From Xylophilus rhododendri (lineage in GTDB: Bacteria; Pseudomonadota; Gammaproteobacteria; Burkholderiales; Burkholderiaceae_C): DNA of 64,000 nucleotides. Under the pieces are notes generated by a model. It searched no databases. It saw only the letters and a program-made list of their open reading frames with translations, and was not told the DNA's origin. Position numbers and translations under genes: made by a program. This document shows, one piece after another, positions 9,878 through 18,636 of this stretch (its first letter is position 1; each line of letters opens with the position of its first letter). Location: the NCBI RefSeq assembly GCF_009906855.1, contig NZ_CP047650.1, positions 3,410,001 to 3,474,000 of the forward strand, read 5' to 3'.

Positions 9878-11584
9878 TCAGCCGGGCGGCTGGCCGTGAG
9901 CCCATTCGCGGCGCTGCCGGGCCGTCCGCCCCTGCAAGCCGGCGAGCGCTTCCAGGCTTTGGTGCGGCGGCCAGCTGCGCAGCGATTCCAGCCGCTCCAA
10001 TAACGTGGCGCGCAGGTAGAAGGGCAGTTGCGAACAGGCCTGCACCAGCCAGGCCTTGTGGCGGTCGTCGACCACATAGCAACCGTTCAGCAGCATCGAC
10101 ACGATCTGCCGCAGCAGGGGCGCCTGCGCGTGCGCATCGAGCAGGCGCAGCGCCGCGAGCTGGCTGCCCAGCACCGTGTCGCGGCTTTCGTGCCGTCGCA
10201 GGGCTGGCAGCAGGGCCTGGATCAGCGGGCCGGCCTGGGTGCCATCGCCGGCTTGCGACAGCAGGGCAACGGTGTCCTGCAGCGCGGTGTCCCAAGCGGT
10301 CTGCCATTCGGCGCGCAGGAGCGGCTCGCCCTCGATGCCGACCTGCAGTGCCGCCAGCACACGCAGGCGCTTCGCCGGGGTGAGCGCCGCGCATTCGTCC
10401 AGCAGCAGGCGGTCGAGCCGCTGCCACAGTTCCGGATCGACGACGCCCTCGGCCAGTCCGGCCAGCGTGCACAGAAAGGCCGCATGGTCCTGCGCCGCCT
10501 GGCGGGAGCGCGCCAGCAGCGAACCGATGCAGCCGGCCAGCAGCGCCAGGTGGGCGGGGCTGTCGTGGAAGGCCTTGATGTGCCGGATCAGCACCTGCAG
10601 CCCGACGCGCGGCGCCAGCGCGGCCAGCTGCACCGGCAATGCTTGGCCGATGGCGGGATCGTCGCGCAGGCATACCTTCTGCAGCACCTGCGGGCGCAGT
10701 GGCGAGTCGGCCAGGCGCAGCAGGGCGCGCGACAGTGCCGCGTTGGCCTGCTTCAGCTCTGCCGGCTCGAACACGCCCAGGCGCTGGCGCAGCAGGCAGA
10801 GCAGGTCGAAGCGGATCGCGCGGCTGCCGGCGGCTTCGATGCGGGCCAGCAGGGCCTGGGTGTGCTGCAGCGTGGGGGTGTGGTGCCGGCTGTCCAGGCA
10901 ATCCTGCAGGACGAGCCACTGCCCGCGCTGCTGCGCGCTGAGGCCGGGTGTGTCAGCCAGCGCGCGGCGGCTGGCGTCATGCGGTGCCCGGTGCTGCAGC
11001 TGCAGCAGCTGGCGCCACAGCGGGGCGGGTATGCCCGGTCCTTGCGCCGTCAGGCGCAGGATGCGGTCGGCGCAATCGGAGCGCCAGGCGCCATGGCCGT
11101 GGTCGAGCAGGAAGGTGGCGGCGCGCCGCAGCTGCAGCAGGCGCATCTCGGCCGCGTCGGGCAGGCGGTCGAGCAGGTGGGTGAGCGGGGCCTCGGCCTG
11201 GCGCGCCTTCAGCCGCCGGGTCATGGCGGCCAGGGCCGGCCAGGCGGCCTGCCAGCACAGGTCCAGGTAGGGCGGCGGCACCGCCGCCAGCGCGTCGGCC
11301 GCCTGGCAGAAACGCGGCAGGTTCGGCGCCACCCACAGGGCCTTGATCACCTCGTAGGCCGCCATCGGACGGGTCAGCAGCCGGTGCTGGCGCTGGTTGC
11401 AGTCGAAGGCCGGCAGGCCGCTCTGCGCCGGGTTCTGCACGGCCCCGCGCAGGCTGCATTCGACGACCAGCAGCATCAGCTCGTCCGGCATCTGCTCGTA
11501 GCGGGTGGCGGGCGGGGGTTGCGTCATGTCGGGCGGCTGGCCGGCCGTGGTGGCGGTCGTGTTGCGCAGGGTGATGTTGTCCAT
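9878..11584 (-). CDS. FBL3: F-box-like helical paralogue (candidate type III effector)
   Basis: 568-aa paralogue starting MDNITLRNTTATTAG at 11584; the frame is open further upstream but that part is a shadow of FBL4. The first 28 residues are Thr/Pro-rich with few acidic residues. YEQMPDELMLLVVE (residues 29-42) is a clear F-box-like helix. CWQAAWPAL, LLDRLPDAAEMRLLQLRRA, LLPALRRHESRDTVL and LPFYLRATL are the family blocks. It lies 26 bp after FBL4 with no PIP box of its own, so it is probably the last gene of the FBL6-FBL5-FBL4-FBL3 unit. Confidence 0.8.
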   Translation of the reverse strand: MDNITLRNTTATTAGQPPDMTQPPPATRYEQMPDELMLLVVECSLRGAVQNPAQSGLPAFDCNQRQHRLLTRPMAAYEVIKALWVAPNLPRFCQAADALAAVPPPYLDLCWQAAWPALAAMTRRLKARQAEAPLTHLLDRLPDAAEMRLLQLRRAATFLLDHGHGAWRSDCADRILRLTAQGPGIPAPLWRQLLQLQHRAPHDASRRALADTPGLSAQQRGQWLVLQDCLDSRHHTPTLQHTQALLARIEAAGSRAIRFDLLCLLRQRLGVFEPAELKQANAALSRALLRLADSPLRPQVLQKVCLRDDPAIGQALPVQLAALAPRVGLQVLIRHIKAFHDSPAHLALLAGCIGSLLARSRQAAQDHAAFLCTLAGLAEGVVDPELWQRLDRLLLDECAALTPAKRLRVLAALQVGIEGEPLLRAEWQTAWDTALQDTVALLSQAGDGTQAGPLIQALLPALRRHESRDTVLGSQLAALRLLDAHAQAPLLRQIVSMLLNGCYVVDDRHKAWLVQACSQLPFYLRATLLERLESLRSWPPHQSLEALAGLQGRTARQRREWAHGQPPG

Positions 11585-11610
11585 GGTCGTGCGGGCCGCA
11601 GGCCATAGCG

Positions 11611-13296
11611 CTACGCAGCGGCGCTGTCGGCGGCCCAGGCCTGGATCTCGGCCTCGGTCCGCCTTCTCAGCTGAGCCAGGCGGGCGGCCACCGGGGCCGT
11701 GCTGCGCGGCAGGGCCCCGAGGCCCTTCAGCGCCTCCCGCCGCAGGTAGAAGGGCAGTCGGGCGCACAGCTCGATGAGCAGCAACAGGCCGGTCTCGGGC
11801 ACTTTTTTCAGGACTCGCGCGGGGCGCAGTCCCTGGCAGAAGGAGGCCAGGATCTGCGCCTGCTCGGGTGGCTCGAACACAGCCAGGGCCGCCGGCAGCC
11901 GCCGCAGCAGCGACGCCGGATGCCGGCGTAGCGCGGGCAGCAGGGCTTTCAGCCAGATGCGGATGTCCGGCGCCCGTGTGGACCGGTCCAGCGCTGCGGC
12001 GATGTCCTGCCGGGTGCTGTCCCACAGCGCCTTCCAGGCAGGCTGGAAGTCCGGGCGCCGCTCGGCCTGCCAGTCCAGCGGCGCCAGCAGCGCCAGGCGC
12101 TGCTGCAGCGGTACGGCGGCGCACTCCGCGAGGAAGCGCTGACAGATCGCGGCGGTCAGGAAAAAGCGATTGTTCACCAGCCGGCGAAGCAAATGCAGAT
12201 GCTCGTGCGGGTATTGCAGCGAGCGGTCGAGCAGCCCCAGCCAGGTCTTTTCCAGCAAGCGCAAGTCCTCGCCGCCCTGGTGGAAGGACCAGGCATGGTG
12301 CGCCAGGATGTCCATTGCCGCCAGCGGACTGAAGGCCTGCAGTTGCTGCAGCAGCTGCTGTTGCAACTGCAGGCGGCGCTGCGGATCGCCCTCTGGCGAG
12401 GGCATCACCTTCAATGCCTGCCGCGCGAACGGGGTGTTCCCGAATTCCAGGAAGGCCTCAGGGAGTTGGGTCGTGGTCAGGTCCTGCTCGCCACGATTGA
12501 GGTGGCACCGACGCTGCAGGAGCAGCTGCAGCATGAGCAGGCGAATGCGTGGATCGGCGAGCCGGCGTGCGCGTTCGAGCAGCTCCAGGAAGTGCTGCCG
12601 CCGGCCGAGGGTGGAGGTCCGGCGCATGGCCGCAAGCAGCGGCAGATCGGCCTGCTGGCCAGGCGTCAGCGAAGGCAGCACCAGCGCCGGAGGGTCGGGG
12701 TCAAGACGATGGAGACGCATGCGGCCGTACAGCCGCAGCAGCTTGTGCCAGGTGTCGTCCGGGATCGCGCCCATGGCGGCGCGAATCTGCAGCAGCCTGT
12801 CGGCCACGGCGTTGCGCATGCTGCAGCCATGGGCGGTGAGATACACGATCGCACGCTCCCACTGCAGGGCACGCAGCTGCGGATGACTTGGCAGGTGTTC
12901 CAGCAGATGCTCCACGCTGCGCTCGGTCTCCGCCGGATCGAGCCGCTGGAGCGCTGTCCAGACCGCATCCCAGCAAGGGCCGATGCAGGCCTCGGGAACC
13001 TCGGCGATCGTATCCACCGCGGCCTTGAAGGCATCGCCATCCGATGCCAGCCAGAGCCGGCCGATCACCTTGCTGGCCGCGGCCGGGCCGCTGAAGATGG
13101 CGTCCAGCCGGCTGTTGAGCCCGGCGATGACCGGCACGGTGTCCAGCGGCGGTGTGTCCGGGTTGCCGTGCTGGATCTCCCGGGCGACCATGCCCGGCAA
13201 CTCGGGCACCAGCCCTTCGAAATCCGGAGGCGGCGGTACCGGCAGACCGGCGCCGGATGCCGGCAACTGCGAAGCTGCGCCTGGCGGCGGGATCAT
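11611..13296 (-). CDS. FBL4: F-box-like helical paralogue (candidate type III effector)
   Basis: 561-aa paralogue; the ATG at 13296 overlaps the FBL5 stop (ATGA), suggesting coupled translation. The N-terminus is Pro/Gly/Ala-rich (MIPPPGAASQLPASG). FEGLVPELPGMVARE (residues 26-40) is a weaker F-box-like core, with one residue more between Glu and Pro-Glu than in the relatives. Then NSRLDAIF, CWDAVWTAL (about residue 100), LLEHLPSHPQLRALQWERA, LLPALRRHPASLLRRLP and LPFYLRREAL near the C-terminus. Helical throughout, no recognised catalytic motif. Confidence 0.78.
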   Translation of the reverse strand: MIPPPGAASQLPASGAGLPVPPPPDFEGLVPELPGMVAREIQHGNPDTPPLDTVPVIAGLNSRLDAIFSGPAAASKVIGRLWLASDGDAFKAAVDTIAEVPEACIGPCWDAVWTALQRLDPAETERSVEHLLEHLPSHPQLRALQWERAIVYLTAHGCSMRNAVADRLLQIRAAMGAIPDDTWHKLLRLYGRMRLHRLDPDPPALVLPSLTPGQQADLPLLAAMRRTSTLGRRQHFLELLERARRLADPRIRLLMLQLLLQRRCHLNRGEQDLTTTQLPEAFLEFGNTPFARQALKVMPSPEGDPQRRLQLQQQLLQQLQAFSPLAAMDILAHHAWSFHQGGEDLRLLEKTWLGLLDRSLQYPHEHLHLLRRLVNNRFFLTAAICQRFLAECAAVPLQQRLALLAPLDWQAERRPDFQPAWKALWDSTRQDIAAALDRSTRAPDIRIWLKALLPALRRHPASLLRRLPAALAVFEPPEQAQILASFCQGLRPARVLKKVPETGLLLLIELCARLPFYLRREALKGLGALPRSTAPVAARLAQLRRRTEAEIQAWAADSAAA

Positions 13297-14891
13297 GGCG
13301 ACTCGTCCGCTGCCCATGCCTGCATGGCTTCGTCGGTTTCCCGCTGCAGCTCCGCCAGCAGCGCGTCGCCGGGCTGCGGCGGCAGGTCGCTGTCGTGGGC
13401 CAGCGCTTCCAGGGGCGCGGAGCGCAGATAGAAGGGCAGTCCGCCGCACACCTCGATCAGGCGGCAGCGGTGCTCCGGCGTGAGCCAGCAGAAGGGCTCG
13501 CGTTCGAGCCGCTCGATGATCTGGCACAGCACACGCGCCTGGTCGTCCAGGGCCAGCAGGGGCAGGGCGGCCAGCAGGCCATCCAGCGCGGCGTCGCGCT
13601 GGCCGGACTTGCCCAACGCCGGGAGCAACGCCTGCACCAGCGGCCAGGCGGCCTCGGCCGAGCCAGCCTGCCGCAGCGCGGCGAAGGTGTCTGCCAGCGC
13701 GCGGTTCCAGCGCTCCGTCCAGCTCGGCGGAACGCCGATCACGCAGGAGGTGCCGGTTTCCAGAGCGGCCAGGATGGGCAGGCGCCAGCGCAGGCCGACC
13801 TGTTCGATCTCGCCCTCGACCAGGGTGCGCAGGCGCTGCCGTGAGGTCTGGTCCTCGATGAGGCCCGCGCAGTTCGCCAGCGCGAGCAGGAACTTCGGAT
13901 GATCGTCCGCATGCTGCTCGCGGGACAGAACCAGCAGCTCCAGGAGGCGCTGCTCCAGCTGCGCGATGGCCTCCGGCTGATTCTGGAAGGCGAAGTGCTG
14001 CCAGTCCAGCACATGGGCCGCGGCCAGCGGCTGCAGTGGTTTCAGCTGCTCCAGGAGCGTCCGGCGAAGCGCGGGGTTCTGGTCCACCCACATGCTCAGC
14101 AGCACCTGCTGCCGCAGGTGGGTGGAGGCCAGGGTCAGCAGCATCTCGCGCTGTTTCTTGCTGACGACGCTCCAGACGTCGGGTTCGCGCCGCATCATGC
14201 ACATGGTCGCCACCTGCAGCAGGTCGAAGCGGATGGCCGGATCGGCGACACCTTCGATGCGCTGGAGCAGTTCGAGTGCATCCTGCAGGCTGACCGTCTC
14301 CAGAAAAAATTCCCGGCAGCGCTGCAGGATGGCGAATTCCTGCTGCCGGTTCTGCGGCAGCCTGGCGACAAGGGCGGCGGACGGACGGAACAGGCCGCCG
14401 TGAGCCAGGTTCTTGCCCTGCAGGTGCAGCACCTTTCGCCACAGGCGGTCGGGCAGATCGGGCTCCGCGGCGCACAGGCACATGAGCTGGTTGGCGGGCC
14501 ATTGCGTCTTGCCGTAGCGGCGGTGGTCCCGGCTGTGTTTCAGCAGGCAGGCGGCCGCGCGCTGCAGCTGCTGCAGGCGCAGACCGGATGTGTCGGGCAA
14601 CTGCTCCAGCATGTGGATGAAGAGCCGCTCGAAATCCCGTGTCGGCTTTCGTCTGCCCAGGCGCTCCAGGTTGATCCAGGCGGCATCCCAGCATTCGGGT
14701 TCGTATTGCTGCGGGACCTCCTTCAGGGCTTCGATCGCCTTGCTGAAATCCTCGGTACCGCCTGCCACCCACAGCGCCTTGATCGCCCGATGGGCGGCAA
14801 GCGGCTTGGCGAACGTCTGGCGCAGGACCTGGTTGCACCTGCAGAAGGCCTTGATCGAATGGCCGGCCGGGGTCATCCGGTTGAGCTTCAT
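13293..14891 (-). CDS. FBL5: F-box-like helical paralogue with interrupted N-terminus
   Basis: The uninterrupted frame from ATG 14891 encodes 532 aa carrying CWDAAWINL, LLQRIEGVADPAIRFDLL, LLPALGKSGQRDAAL and LPFYLRSAPL, so it is a family member from about residue 45 on. The missing N-terminus is present upstream in the same frame: an ATG at 15002, seven codons (MTLPATT, like FBL6 MTLPSAT), an in-frame TAG at 14981-14979, then TASVIGRPAPPPLYERQARE leading into the internal Met. So either a nonsense codon (CAG to TAG would do it) removes the presumed secretion signal and the F-box-like core, or translation restarts inside. The intact-looking remainder argues for a recent change. Confidence 0.72.
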   Translation of the reverse strand: MKLNRMTPAGHSIKAFCRCNQVLRQTFAKPLAAHRAIKALWVAGGTEDFSKAIEALKEVPQQYEPECWDAAWINLERLGRRKPTRDFERLFIHMLEQLPDTSGLRLQQLQRAAACLLKHSRDHRRYGKTQWPANQLMCLCAAEPDLPDRLWRKVLHLQGKNLAHGGLFRPSAALVARLPQNRQQEFAILQRCREFFLETVSLQDALELLQRIEGVADPAIRFDLLQVATMCMMRREPDVWSVVSKKQREMLLTLASTHLRQQVLLSMWVDQNPALRRTLLEQLKPLQPLAAAHVLDWQHFAFQNQPEAIAQLEQRLLELLVLSREQHADDHPKFLLALANCAGLIEDQTSRQRLRTLVEGEIEQVGLRWRLPILAALETGTSCVIGVPPSWTERWNRALADTFAALRQAGSAEAAWPLVQALLPALGKSGQRDAALDGLLAALPLLALDDQARVLCQIIERLEREPFCWLTPEHRCRLIEVCGGLPFYLRSAPLEALAHDSDLPPQPGDALLAELQRETDEAMQAWAADESP

Positions 14892-15006
14892 TTCAGTCTC
14901 GGTGAAGAGCAGAAGGACCTCCCTGGCCTGGCGTTCGTACAGGGGCGGTGGCGCCGGGCGCCCGATGACTGATGCCGTCTAAGTGGTGGCGGGCAGGGTC
15001 ATGATT

Positions 15007-16758
15007 TCAGGCCTGTGTGGCGCCTGCTGCGGCCGAGGCCATCCAGGCCTGCTGCTCCCGCGCGGTCTGCTCCAGCAGTGCTGCCAGCTGCGCCTGGATC
15101 GGGCCGGACGCTTCGCCCGGCAGCGTGCGGCGGCAAAGGTTCTGGAGCTTGTCCAGCGCTGGCGGCCGCAGGTAGAAGGGCAGCCGGACGCAGGCCTCGA
15201 TCAGCAGGGATGTGTGCCCCTCCTCCAGCTGGCAGCCGTAGCGCAGGCAGCAGCGCAGCATGCGCTCCAGCATCTGCGCCTGGTCTCGCGGATCGAGCAG
15301 CGGCAGCGCGTCCAGCTGGGCCCGCAGGACGGCGTCGCGGCCCTCCCGCTTCGGCAGGGCCGGCAGCAGGCCGAGCAGCAGCGGCCAGGCGGCCTGGGCC
15401 GTGGTGGCCTGGCGCAGCGCCTGGGTGGCGGGCGCCACGGCGGCCTCCCATGCGGCGCTCCAGGCCTGCTCGACTTCGGCGCAGGACCAGACCTCTTTTT
15501 CGAGCTTTTCCAGGATCGGCAGCCGTTGCCAGGGCGGCAGCTGCGCGCACTGGTGCAGCACCAGCGTTTCGATGCGCTGGCGCTGCACGCGGTCGGTGAA
15601 CTGCACGCAGAGCTTCGCCAGGCGGCCCAGGAAGAGCGGGTGCTCCTGCGGGTCCTGGCAGGAACGTTCCAGCAGCCGGTCGATGCAGACGTCCAGCAGC
15701 TGGCTGCCCTCGGTCTGGGACAGAAGGGTTTCGACCTGCCAGGCCAGCACACGCAGGGCCTGCAGCGGTGTCATGGCCGCCAGCTCCGCCGGCAGGGTCG
15801 CGGGCTCCGCCTCGCCGGGCCGAAAGCGCAGCCGGGTCAGCACCTGCCGGCGTTGCGCCGGGTCGGTGATGCGCAGCAAGGCCCGATCGATCGCCGCCTT
15901 GGCGACATCCCGGTACGGCGGGTTGGCCGCCAGCAGCAGCGGCAGCAGATGCCTGAACAGCTCCACGCGGACGGCCTGGTCTTCGACATCCTCGATGCGG
16001 CCGATCAGGGCCAGCATCTGCGCCTCGGTCATCGCTTCCAGGCCGACTTTGGTGCAGCCGCGCAGGAGTTCGAGCTGCCCGCGCTGCGCGGGCGACAGGC
16101 CGGGGGTGGCGAGGAGTTCGTGGTAGTCCGGCGCCTCCCGCGTGAACCGCGTGGCGCGCTGCAGCCGCAGCAGGCGGCGCCACAGCTCGTCCGGCATGTC
16201 GGGCATGAGGGCGGCGCAGCGGCGCAGGATGGCGTCGGCGCCCGCGCTGCTCCAGATGCCGGGGCCCTGGTGCAGCGCCCAGGAGACGGCCCGGTGCAGC
16301 TGCTGCACAAGCACGGCCGGGTCGGCCGGCAGGCGGTCGAACAGGTGGAAGAAGGCGGCTTCCACCTCCGGCCTGTTCTGCATGCGGGACAGCCGCGCCA
16401 GGGCGGACCAGGCGGCATGCCAGCAGTCGGACTGGTAGCGCAAGGGGATCTCGCCGAGGGTTTCGACGGCCTGCCGGAACTCGGGGAAGTCCGGCGCCGT
16501 CCACAAGGCCTTGACCGTCGCGTCGGCCCGGCGCAGCGGCGCCAGCTGCCGGGCCATTTCCCGGTTGCAGCCGCTGAAGGCGTGGACCGGACTGGCCTGC
16601 GGCCGCTCCAGCAGAAAGGGCTCCAGGGTGCCGAGTTTGATCTCGGGCGGCAGCCGCTCGAACCAGGGCGGGATCTGCTGGCCGGCCGCCGCAACGGTGC
16701 TGGCGAAGGAGGCACCCGGCGGCAGGGCCGGCGGCTGGGTCGCTGAGGGAAGCGTCAT
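15007..16758 (-). CDS. FBL6: F-box-like helical paralogue (candidate type III effector)
   Basis: 583-aa paralogue. The first 32 residues are Ala/Pro/Thr/Ser/Gln-rich with no acidic residue, as in type III secretion signals. FERLPPEIKLGTLEPFL (residues 33-49) is the F-box-like core. CWHAAWSAL (about residue 113), LFDRLPADPAVLVQQLHRA, IEDVEDQAVRVELFRHLL, LLPALPKREGRDAVL and LPFYLRPPAL follow. It heads the FBL6-FBL5-FBL4-FBL3 unit; its start lies 76 bp downstream of a perfect PIP box with a -10 element. No function beyond family membership can be read from the sequence. Confidence 0.8.
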   Translation of the reverse strand: MTLPSATQPPALPPGASFASTVAAAGQQIPPWFERLPPEIKLGTLEPFLLERPQASPVHAFSGCNREMARQLAPLRRADATVKALWTAPDFPEFRQAVETLGEIPLRYQSDCWHAAWSALARLSRMQNRPEVEAAFFHLFDRLPADPAVLVQQLHRAVSWALHQGPGIWSSAGADAILRRCAALMPDMPDELWRRLLRLQRATRFTREAPDYHELLATPGLSPAQRGQLELLRGCTKVGLEAMTEAQMLALIGRIEDVEDQAVRVELFRHLLPLLLAANPPYRDVAKAAIDRALLRITDPAQRRQVLTRLRFRPGEAEPATLPAELAAMTPLQALRVLAWQVETLLSQTEGSQLLDVCIDRLLERSCQDPQEHPLFLGRLAKLCVQFTDRVQRQRIETLVLHQCAQLPPWQRLPILEKLEKEVWSCAEVEQAWSAAWEAAVAPATQALRQATTAQAAWPLLLGLLPALPKREGRDAVLRAQLDALPLLDPRDQAQMLERMLRCCLRYGCQLEEGHTSLLIEACVRLPFYLRPPALDKLQNLCRRTLPGEASGPIQAQLAALLEQTAREQQAWMASAAAGATQA

Positions 16759-16833
16759 GGTCGGTGGAATCTGGTGGTCGAAGCGTTCGGCCCTCCAAGA
16801 TGCCGGCTGCCGTCATGCAGCTGCGGGCCTCGG

Positions 16834-16858
16834 GCGAAGCCGCTGCCGCTGCGGCGAA
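16834..16858 (-). promoter_or_regulatory. PIP box upstream of FBL6
   Basis: Minus strand TTCGC-N15-TTCGC, a perfect TTCGB-N15-TTCGB match, followed after 31 bp by CATCTT (16802-16797), a YANNNT -10 element. It sits in the 107-bp gap between FBL7 and FBL6, one of the few long gaps in the array, and would drive the FBL6-FBL3 unit. Confidence 0.85.
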
Positions 16859-16865
16859 AGCGCTG

Positions 16866-18583
16866 CTAGCCGACGGGTTTCGGGGCCGGGGCGGCAGTGG
16901 CTCCGCGGTCGTGGAGTCCGGCCTGCCGCTGCGCTTGCGTTTCTTCGTCCAGCGCCCCCAGCCGCGCCTTGACCGCGGCCGCCGCTTCCTTGCTCAGCAG
17001 ATGCAGCAACTTCCCCGGCCGCGGCCGCAGGTAGCAGGGCAGTTGGCGGGCGGCCTCGATGAACTGCAGCAGGTGGCCGTCCTCCTTGTCGAACCGGTCC
17101 ACGAGGTATTCGTGGCAGATCGTGTGCAGCGCCCGCACCTGGTCGTGCGGGTCGAGCAGCGGCAGCGCCGCCAGCTGCGCCTGCAGCACCGCGTCGCAGC
17201 TCTGCCGCTTTTTCGATGCCGGCACCAGGGCGTGGATCAGATGCCAGGCGGACGCGGAGCCGGTGGCCTGCCCCAGCGCCTGCAGGGTGCCGGCCAGGGC
17301 GGCGGCCCACTCGGCGCGCCAACGCTCCCGGAAGCCGGCTTCCGGGCCGTCCAGCGCCGCCAGGATATTCAGGCGATGGCCCACTTCGAGCCGCAGGCTG
17401 TCTTGCAGCACCAGGCCGCCGATGCGTGTGCGCAGCACGACATCGGGAATGCTCTTGCTGGCCCGGCCCAGCGTGTGCAGGAAGGCGGGGTGTCCGTCCG
17501 GCACCTGGCGGGAGCGCGCGAGCAGCAGCTCCATGGACTGGCCGGTCAACAGCAGGCCATGGGTGTCCACGCCCAGCGTCATCACCTGGGGTTCCAGCAA
17601 ACGGATCGCCTCCACGGGCGGGAAGGCGAGCAGCTCGCGCAGCAAGTCCACACGCGGTGCGATTTCCTCCTCGAACGGGATCTCCAGCAGAACCTCCTTG
17701 CGCAGCGCCGGATCGGTGATCCGCAGCCGGGCCTGATGCACCTGCGTTTCGGCGGATTCGCGTTCCTCGGAGTGGGGATTGCCCATCAGCACGACCATGT
17801 ACAGCAGTCCCAGCAGGTCCAGGCGCACGCCCGGGTCGGCGACACGCTCCACCTGGGCGAGCAGCGCCGGCAACTCCTCGGGGGCAGGCGCCGGCACATG
17901 CAATGCATCTGCAGCTGGAGCTGGTCCTGCTGCTCGGCAGTCAGGCCGGGGGTCCGCAGGATGCGCTCGAAGTCCGTGGCCACCTGTCGGTACTGGGTGC
18001 GTTGCTGCATCTGCAGCAGCTGGCGCCACACCCGCGGCGGCATGTCAGCCTGCTCCGCCCACAGCTGCAGGAGCCGTGCGGTGGATTCGACGCTCCAGGC
18101 GCTGGTGCCGCGGCTGCACTGGCTGCCGAAGCGGGCGGCACGCCGCAGCTGCTGCAGGCGCAGCCCCGGGTGGGCGGGCAGGCGGTCGAGCACAGCTGTG
18201 AACATGGCCTGGAGCTCGGCCGCCTTCGCAGGTGCGGACAGGGCCTCCAGCGCGTTCCATGCCGCCTTCCAGCATTCGGGCAGGTAGCAGGCCGGCGCCG
18301 ATGCCACCGTATCCAGCGCGGCCTGGAACTGTGCCGCGTCGTTAGCCGTCCCCAGCGCATGGATCACCGCGCTGGCCGCGACTTCCAGGGCCAGCTCGCG
18401 GGCCAGGGTGCTGTTGCACTGGGCGAAGCAGGCGATGCCGCCGGACTCGGGCTCGAACAGCTGCCATTGGAGGTTGCAGCGTGCGATCGCCGACTTCATC
18501 TCGGGTGCCTGCTGCTCGTAGCGCGGCGGCGGGAGTGTCCTGGGCTTGGTGATGGGGCCTGGGGCTGTCGGCGGGAAATGCAT
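16866..18583 (-). pseudogene. FBL7: F-box-like helical paralogue, one frameshift as read
   Basis: Starts MHFPPTAPGPITKP at 18583. RYEQQAPEMKSAIARC (residues 21-36) is a degenerate F-box-like core. CWKAAWNAL and LLDRLPAHPGLRLQQLRRA style blocks follow. The frame changes at 17880-17884: the minus strand reads CTG then five C then GAGG; one extra C would continue PPEELPALLAQVERVADPGVRLDLL without a gap. With that base restored the protein is 572 aa, normal for the family, ending with LPCYLRPRPG. Error in a C run is therefore a strong alternative to genuine inactivation. Probably transcribed with FBL8-FBL11; no PIP box in the 53-bp gap to FBL8. Confidence 0.74.
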
Positions 18584-18636
18584 GGTGGATGGGGATGGTT
18601 GATGGGCAAGCGCGAGGACCGGACGCCTGCGGCTTT

